A stretch of 45,664 bases of DNA from NCBI GenBank assembly GCA_016715065.1, contig JADKBN010000023.1, positions 1 to 45,664 on the forward strand. The letters are read 5' to 3'. Below are positions 40,147-45,664 of this stretch, one piece after another. The notes below the pieces were generated by a model. That model searched no databases. It was not told where the DNA came from and was given only the letters and a program-made list of their open reading frames with translations. Source of the stretch: Fibrobacterota bacterium (lineage in GTDB: Bacteria > Fibrobacterota > Fibrobacteria > UBA5070). The translations under genes and the position numbers were made by a program. Numbering within the stretch: position 1 is the first letter of the stretch; the number at the start of each line of letters is the position of its first letter.

Positions 40147-41761
40147 CTACCGCACCACCTGCACCAGGATCTGACGTCGCCGCGTGCCCGTCCCCACGTC
40201 CAGCACGTGCGCTCCTCCGGCGACGGCTCCCAAGCTCAACGTGCCCATTCCGTCGTGCAACATCCCCTCCGAGCGCACCCGCCCTTCCAGATCCATCAAG
40301 CGCACCGACTCGTCCATCGCGGCGTCCGACTCCACACGCAGGGTCCCACCCGCCCGGAACGCCCGCAAGGTCCCGTTTTGCGAGGCGAAAACTTTCTTGC
40401 CAATTCCTGTCCCCGGCTTGAAGCGCAGGTAGGTCATCGTGATCGCGCGTTCGGCGTCGGGCAGGATGTGGGGAATGCCGTCGGCGTTCTTGTCCTGGGC
40501 GCCGTAGTCGTTGTCGTTCATCAGCACCACGGCCGTGTCGCCCAACAGCTCCATCCCTTCCGGCTTGCGGCTGGTCCAGACGCCGCGCCAGCAGGTCTTC
40601 CATGATCGTGGTCCGGGACACCGGCACGATCCATATATCCACACCGCGTTGGTCGTGTCCTTGCCGATCTCTTCGGAGTCTTCAGATGTTGTCCCACGGG
40701 AAAAGTCTTGCCCTTGTTGCGCGCGGGCAGATCGAAGATGTCGGTGGCCGCGGAAGATCGAACTCCACGAGGTCGATCGAGTACTCCGCGACCGTCTTCG
40801 CCGTGCTCCAGCGCCGGGAAACGGGTTTCCCGAGCAGGCCACGGGTCGCACGATCTTCACCTCCGAAGCCTTGCGTCCCGGCCGAGTAGCTGAGATCGGA
40901 CAGATTGAACCCGAAGTCCTTGCTGGTCTCGGTTGTGGGATCGAAGCGCAGGATGCGGATCGCGCGCGATTCCTTGGTGTCGGACTTGGACGGATTGTCG
41001 GCCGCCGATTGGAGCATGGCCACCACCACGCCGGAGGGCGTGACGGCCATCGCCTCGAAACCGCGGTTGTTGCGCCGGTTGCTGAACACGGGCGACAACC
41101 CCTTGCCCGGCCACCACTCCCGCAAAATCCGCTTGGTCTTTCCGTCGATCTCCACCAGAGCGGGTCCCAGTTCGTCGGAGGCCATGAAGTTGCCGTTGGG
41201 CAGGATGCGCAGGGCCTCGAAATCGTAGCCGCCGCTCACCGGAGCGATGGCGGCAGATTCTGTCACCACAGCGGATGCCAGGGATCCCTTCAGAGCCGTT
41301 TCGTCCGCAGGGGCCTTGGTGGAAGTAAGACCCGTGGTGAAGACCGTGTCCGATTCCAATGTGGCGATGGAATCGATCCCCAACACCGCCAGGCTGTCGC
41401 CTTGGACACGGGCTTCACCAGCTTCTGGTGGTAGGCCGGAAAGTGAACACGCGGGCATTGAGGGTGGACGTTTCGTAGGCGGTGGACGGGCCGCGGTCGT
41501 CAACACCCAGAACGTGGATCCGCTGGAATCGGATGGGTCGCGCGTCAGCGCCCGATCCACTGAGCCGCACCCGGGATGGAAGTCCGCGCGTAGGTCTTGG
41601 GCGAGCCGCTTTGTCCCCGTAAGTGAAGGCGGTGTCCGCTGGCGCGTTGCGCCAAAAGCGGCAAAGCTGGGCAGCCGAGTGGCTTTTCTCGAACCCCCAT
41701 GCCCCAGCCCAGGCGGTGAACATTCCCACAACCATGCACACAGAGCGATCCAACGCGACAT
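40147..41761 (-). pseudogene. Phytase-like esterase-activity domain protein, several frameshifts
   Basis: Secreted protein of about 530 aa, broken into pieces in different frames. N-terminus MSRWIALCA... (signal) near 41761; then APADTAFTYGDK; LAVLGIDSIATLESDTV...YDFEALRILPNGNFMASDELGPALVEID; SNRRNNRGFEAMAVTPSGVVVAMLQSA; RAIRILRFDP, all typical of the esterase-like-activity-of-phytase family. The last part has ELLGDTAVVLMNDNDYGAQDKNADG and a C-terminal domain (VRLMDLEGRVRSEGMLHDGMG...GAHVLDVGTG) resembling T9SS sorting tails and similar to the mannanase tail. At least four breaks between 40640 and 41760. Divergent from the A2M-like gene. Confidence 0.65.
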
Positions 41762-41915
41762 AACGCCCTTCTCTTTCGATTGCGAAGACTCTGCCAAAAC
41801 TACGTGCAGGACGGCCTTCCGACGGGTGGTTTGCCAATAGAGCCATGGACTTCCCTCCTGGTTGTCGTCCTGAAAGCGGAATGTGGAATCCACGTTTGCG
41901 ACGTATCATAATCTC

Positions 41916-44900
41916 ATGCTCCTTCCCCTCCTCCTCGCCACGGCCACGTTTCCTTCCGCTCCCACCCCTCGGATCGTTCCGGATGTCCTGCGCCAGGACC
42001 CGCAGATCCAGATCCTCGCAAAGGGCGGCCATCTCCTTCCCCGCGACGCCAAAACGCTGACCATCCAGGTGCAGTCCATGGAAAAGGTCCAGTGGCAGGT
42101 GCGCCCGCTGGATCCGCGCACCTGGAATCCGCATGAAATGGAACGTTCCTCCGATGAGTATTCATCCACTCGGGAAGAATTCGAACCCGATATGGAGGAA
42201 AGAGCGGGCGACGAAGACCTGATGGCCGCGATGGGTCTTGGAGCTGAGGACGACTTGGCGTTGAGCAAAGACACCAGGAAACAGATGTGGCCGCATCTTA
42301 CTTGCGGGGTTTCACGCCCCCGCGATTCCCTGACCACCTGGACCTTCCGCCTGAACCTGGACAGGCCCGGCTCCATCCCAGTAAGCTGGTTTCAGTAGAG
42401 GTGTCAGCGGCCCCTCGCGATTTCCTGCCGTATATAGACACCTCCGTGTGCGACACCGGCTGGGTGGAAGAAGTGTTCCTGGTTTCGCGCCTGGGCTTGT
42501 TCGGCACGATGCTTGGAAGCGATTCCCTGGAGATCCTCGCGGTCGACCTGGACAAGAATCGTCCTTGGGTGGGCGTTTCGGTGCGGGGATCCGGCAAGCG
42601 TTCCTCCATCCAACGCACAGGCCCAGATGGTACCCTCCGCCTCGCCATCAAGGGCTCGGAGCGATTCTGGACCGGCCTGGCGGAGGGCCGAGAGACCGCT
42701 GTGCTTTCGGTAGGCGCACATGAAAGGAAAGCCTGGAGCGTGCAGCTGCCGGTGAGCCTCCAGAACAGAGGATCCGAAGGCGGGCAGACCATCCACAATG
42801 GTGTGCGGACCTTCCCGTATCTGGTACGCGGCATCCATTCGCCTGGCGACACGGTCGTGGTGGGCTGCTTGGTTCGCGCACCCGGAGGTGGCATCCCGCT
42901 GGGACACCGATTGACCTTCCTATTGTGCCAAGGGAATCATTGCACGGATTCCGTCCGCCTGAAGGTGGGACCCGACGGCCACGCCCAATGGAGAACCCGC
43001 CTCCCCAAGGACGCCATGACAGGAAAATGGCAAGTCGTTCTCCGATCAGGACACGACAAGTCGAATGTCCCGCTTCGCGTGGAAGAAGTGCGACCACCGC
43101 GCATGAAGCTCGACATCAGGAGTCTTTCCATCCCGATAACTTCCAGGAACCTGGGGATGGAGTTTCAGCAACTTGGCTGTCCGGAAGACCCGCCGAAGGA
43201 AGCATTCCGGCCCGCATCCGTTGGAGCGAACGTTCACCGGCATCCGGTGGCGGGATCCGGCGACACCACCATCGACGGAACGTTCCGATGCCACGGGACG
43301 ACTCTTCTTTCAAAAAGACAGCGCCGAGGGCTCCAGCCTTTCCTGGATCGCCAACCTGTCCGTTGCGGAAGCAGGAGGCCATCGCGTGGAGCAGGAGGTG
43401 CGAGGCATCCTGAAGGCCAGGACACCGAGTCCGGATTCGGTCATCAAGCGATTCGACAAGCCCGCCGTCTCCCCGATGGAGCCCATCGAAAACATCCCCG
43501 ACAAACCCGGCTACGCCTATCCCGAGGAAGTCTCGCCCACCGACCTCGTACAAGGCGACACGGCCAGGGTCCGCTGGGAGGCCTTCGAGCCCGGTTTGGC
43601 GCTGCGGCAGGTGGTCCAAGGCGATCGCATCCTCAGCCAATCGTTCCAGAATGTCCAGCGCGGTCTGCAGGTGTGGAAGAAAAATTGGATTCCACCTGGG
43701 TCCGCGCGCGCACATGGTGGTTTCGTTCCTGGCGGCCACCGCATCAGGCACCAGCCGGGTGCGCCAACGGACGCAGTCGACATCCAACCGCGGACGTCCT
43801 TCACCATCACGGTTTTCCCAGATTCCGTCTTCCATCCGCGCAGCGCGGGGGAAGTGGTGGTGCGGAACTCTTCCAATCACAGGGATCGATGGTGGTGTCG
43901 GCGGTGGACGAAGGCATTTTGATGATCGACGACCATCGCATCGGCGATCCCTCTAGGGTGGTTTACAGAGGCCCTGAAAACTTTCCATCAACTGGTGGGA
44001 CGGACTGGGACGCTGCGGATCACCGTATTCCCCGAAGAGCCAAGGCTGCAGCCACCGATGGTCTGCTGGGCGAAGCTCGGATGTCGGGGTCAGCGGAATA
44101 GGACTGGGAAGCGGAGGCCGCGCCGGTTTTGGTGCCAAAGGTGTTAGCCTCAGACGTACTCGCACCTTCCTCGAGGCAAATCCAATGGCCTGGGTGAGCC
44201 GCGTGCTTCCGCTGGTTCCCGGCGATCAGACCGTGACCGTTCCGGTGGGCGCCTACACCGGATCTTTGCGCATTTCCGTCGTAGCGGTCTCCGGGATGCT
44301 CACTACGGTGTCGGAGGCCTTCACGCCCACGTTCGCTCGGCCCCGGGCTGAAGATTTCCGGACCGCTGGTGGTTTCGCCCGGCGACACCTTCGAGGTCGT
44401 CACCACCCTGATGTCCGCACCCCGGCACCGCCTCCGGGATGGAACTGGCGATGGACGGCCCGGTGAAGCCGATCGATTCCTGCGCTGGAAGGAAAGATGG
44501 AGCAGCGCGCCCGCGCCGACCACCACTCCACACTGGTCGCCGGACCCACCGGCTCCATCGCTTACAAGGGCGGAAGCGGTGCGCGACGGCATGCCGGCAT
44601 CGCTCCTCTGGCAGTGGATACCAAAGACGACCGGAATTTGTCTACGGATGCTGTGCAACAATCGAGCAACGGAAGATGATCTTCGTGCTGGACAAGCGGT
44701 ACCAACCCGACAGTCTGTCCGTGCGTCTGGAAGCGACCACCCTGAAACATCCTGAGGATGGACCGTCGGCTGCGCAGCTGATTGGATATCCCCACGGATG
44801 CCTGGAACGTGCCCTTTCGTAGAGGCATTCCTGACTGTATTTGACGGAACTTTTTCCAGAGATGTCTCCCGTCGATCGCGAACGGGCTCACAAATTCGTT

Positions 44901-45664
44901 CAGGCCACCGTGCTCAAGTTGCGCACCTTCCAAAAACCCTCCGGGATGCTCTCGCTGTGGCCCTATGAGAACACCCCCCATGAATGGGGAAGCCTCTGGG
45001 CCCTGGATTTCCTGCAGGAGTACCAGCGCCGCTTCCCGAGGGAAGATCACAGCCTGCGCGACGCATTGCAGAGGGTGCTGGACACCACACATTTCAAGGA
45101 TCCATTGCACGAAGCGTATCGTCTCGCCCTTCGCTCCAAATCGAAGTCCGGCAAGACCGCCCCCTCGCGGGACCTGGACACCCTTTCCGTACAGAATTTG
45201 ACTTCCGATGCGCGTTGGATGCTCTCCCGCGCCTGGCTGCGCGCAGGGAACAAGAAGCGCGCTCTCCAGGAGGCGGAAAAAGCCTCGTCGCAAGTGGACA
45301 GTGCCCCATGGCGATGGGGAATGGGATCAAGCGTCCGAGACCGGGCGTTGGTCCTGGAAACCCTGACCGAGCTGGGCGATGCCAAGCGCGCCGACAGCCT
45401 TGTGCCCTTGGTCGCCGCAGATCTCGCCTCCACCGGCTGGTCCACCACGCATGAACTGGGAGCGCAATTTCGCGCCCTGGCCAAGGCGCTGGGTGCCAAC
45501 TCTCCCGAGGAGGATTCCGGATTGTTCGTCCGTTGGGGAAGCTTTGCCTGGAAGACATTCCCGATGCTCAAAGGCCGCACGAGCATGGACCTTCCCAAGG
45601 AGACCGACACGGTGAGAGTCCGGTTGTCCGGCTCCAACCGAAAGCTTTCCGTGGAAGTGTTCCG
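41916..45664 (+). pseudogene. Alpha-2-macroglobulin-like protein, many frameshifts, partial
   Basis: A bacterial A2M-type (YfaS-like) protein, running off the right edge. Begins MLLPLLLATATF (signal). Then MG-type domains (SPGDTVVVGCLVRAPGGGIPLGHRLTFLL; RTRLPKDAMTGKWQVVLRSG), bait region to MVVSAVDEGILMIDD near 43900, then PGDQTVTVPVGAYTGSLRISVVAVS, then YPHGCLERALS near 44790 (the thioester position, canonical C-x-E-Q; here E-R, in a frameshifted area), and from 44850 a helical thioester domain: LFPEMSPVDRERAHKFVQATVLKLRTF, MLSLWPYENTPHEWGSLWALDFL. At least eight frame changes. These proteins trap proteases in the periplasm. Confidence 0.7.

Noticed and set aside
1..45664. CRISPR arrays, tRNA or rRNA genes
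   Set aside because: Looked for regular 25-40 base repeats and tRNA T-loop-type motifs; none with supporting structure was seen.

Overview
The window looks like about 46 kb of GC-rich chromosome from a member of the Fibrobacterota. The main evidence is a lipoprotein ending in a FISUMP domain (Fibrobacter succinogenes major paralogous domain, 14.2-17.0 kb), plus a secreted GH26 mannanase and a phytase-like esterase that both end in what look like type IX secretion sorting domains. The assignment is an inference from gene content. No rRNA, tRNA or CRISPR array was found.

Left 13.5 kb, accessory/defence region: a DISARM-like pair on the minus strand (cytosine-5 methyltransferase, then a DrmD-type SNF2 helicase running off the window), both frameshifted; a tight three-gene minus-strand operon (TIGR04255-like protein, XRE-type HTH protein, a protein with an SHSCDL motif); a zeta-like toxin/antitoxin pair with a frameshifted toxin; a complete IS21-family element (5671-8303) with an exact 8-bp target duplication, sitting in the leader of a class D beta-lactamase-like gene; a nucleotidyltransferase remnant cut by a palindromic element with its HTH partner; a DUF1801 gene; an Rpn-family nuclease; and a WYL regulator with an alpha/beta hydrolase.

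Middle: an AgmX/PglI-type TonB-like protein; the FISUMP lipoprotein; a GntR-type regulator divergent from the mannanase it probably controls; a DUF4143 ATPase between two look-alike terminators; a chemoreceptor with an in-frame TGA; a polysaccharide deacetylase; a VanZ-like protein; a znuACB-type metal ABC operon; and a housekeeping run (adenylate kinase, DUF4388 protein, ruvX, small ORF, nadE), followed by an FG-GAP-like lipoprotein fused in frame to a DUF3160 protein, CapA and TfoX-N.

Right: a second DUF4143 ATPase, an Xre/RES toxin-antitoxin pair, and two divergent, heavily frameshifted genes: a phytase-like esterase (minus) and an alpha-2-macroglobulin-like protein (plus) that runs off the window.

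Two cross-cutting observations stand out. First, five separate accessory genes share one promoter geometry: a TTGC-type -35, exactly 17 bp, a TAnnnT -10, and an ATG only 6-10 bases later with no Shine-Dalgarno sequence, so they look leaderless; three of the promoters are overlapped by inverted repeats. Second, frameshifts are concentrated in a few genes while the protein motifs on both sides stay intact. That could be homopolymer sequencing error or very recent decay, and it decides whether the DISARM-like, toxin, esterase and macroglobulin genes are functional.
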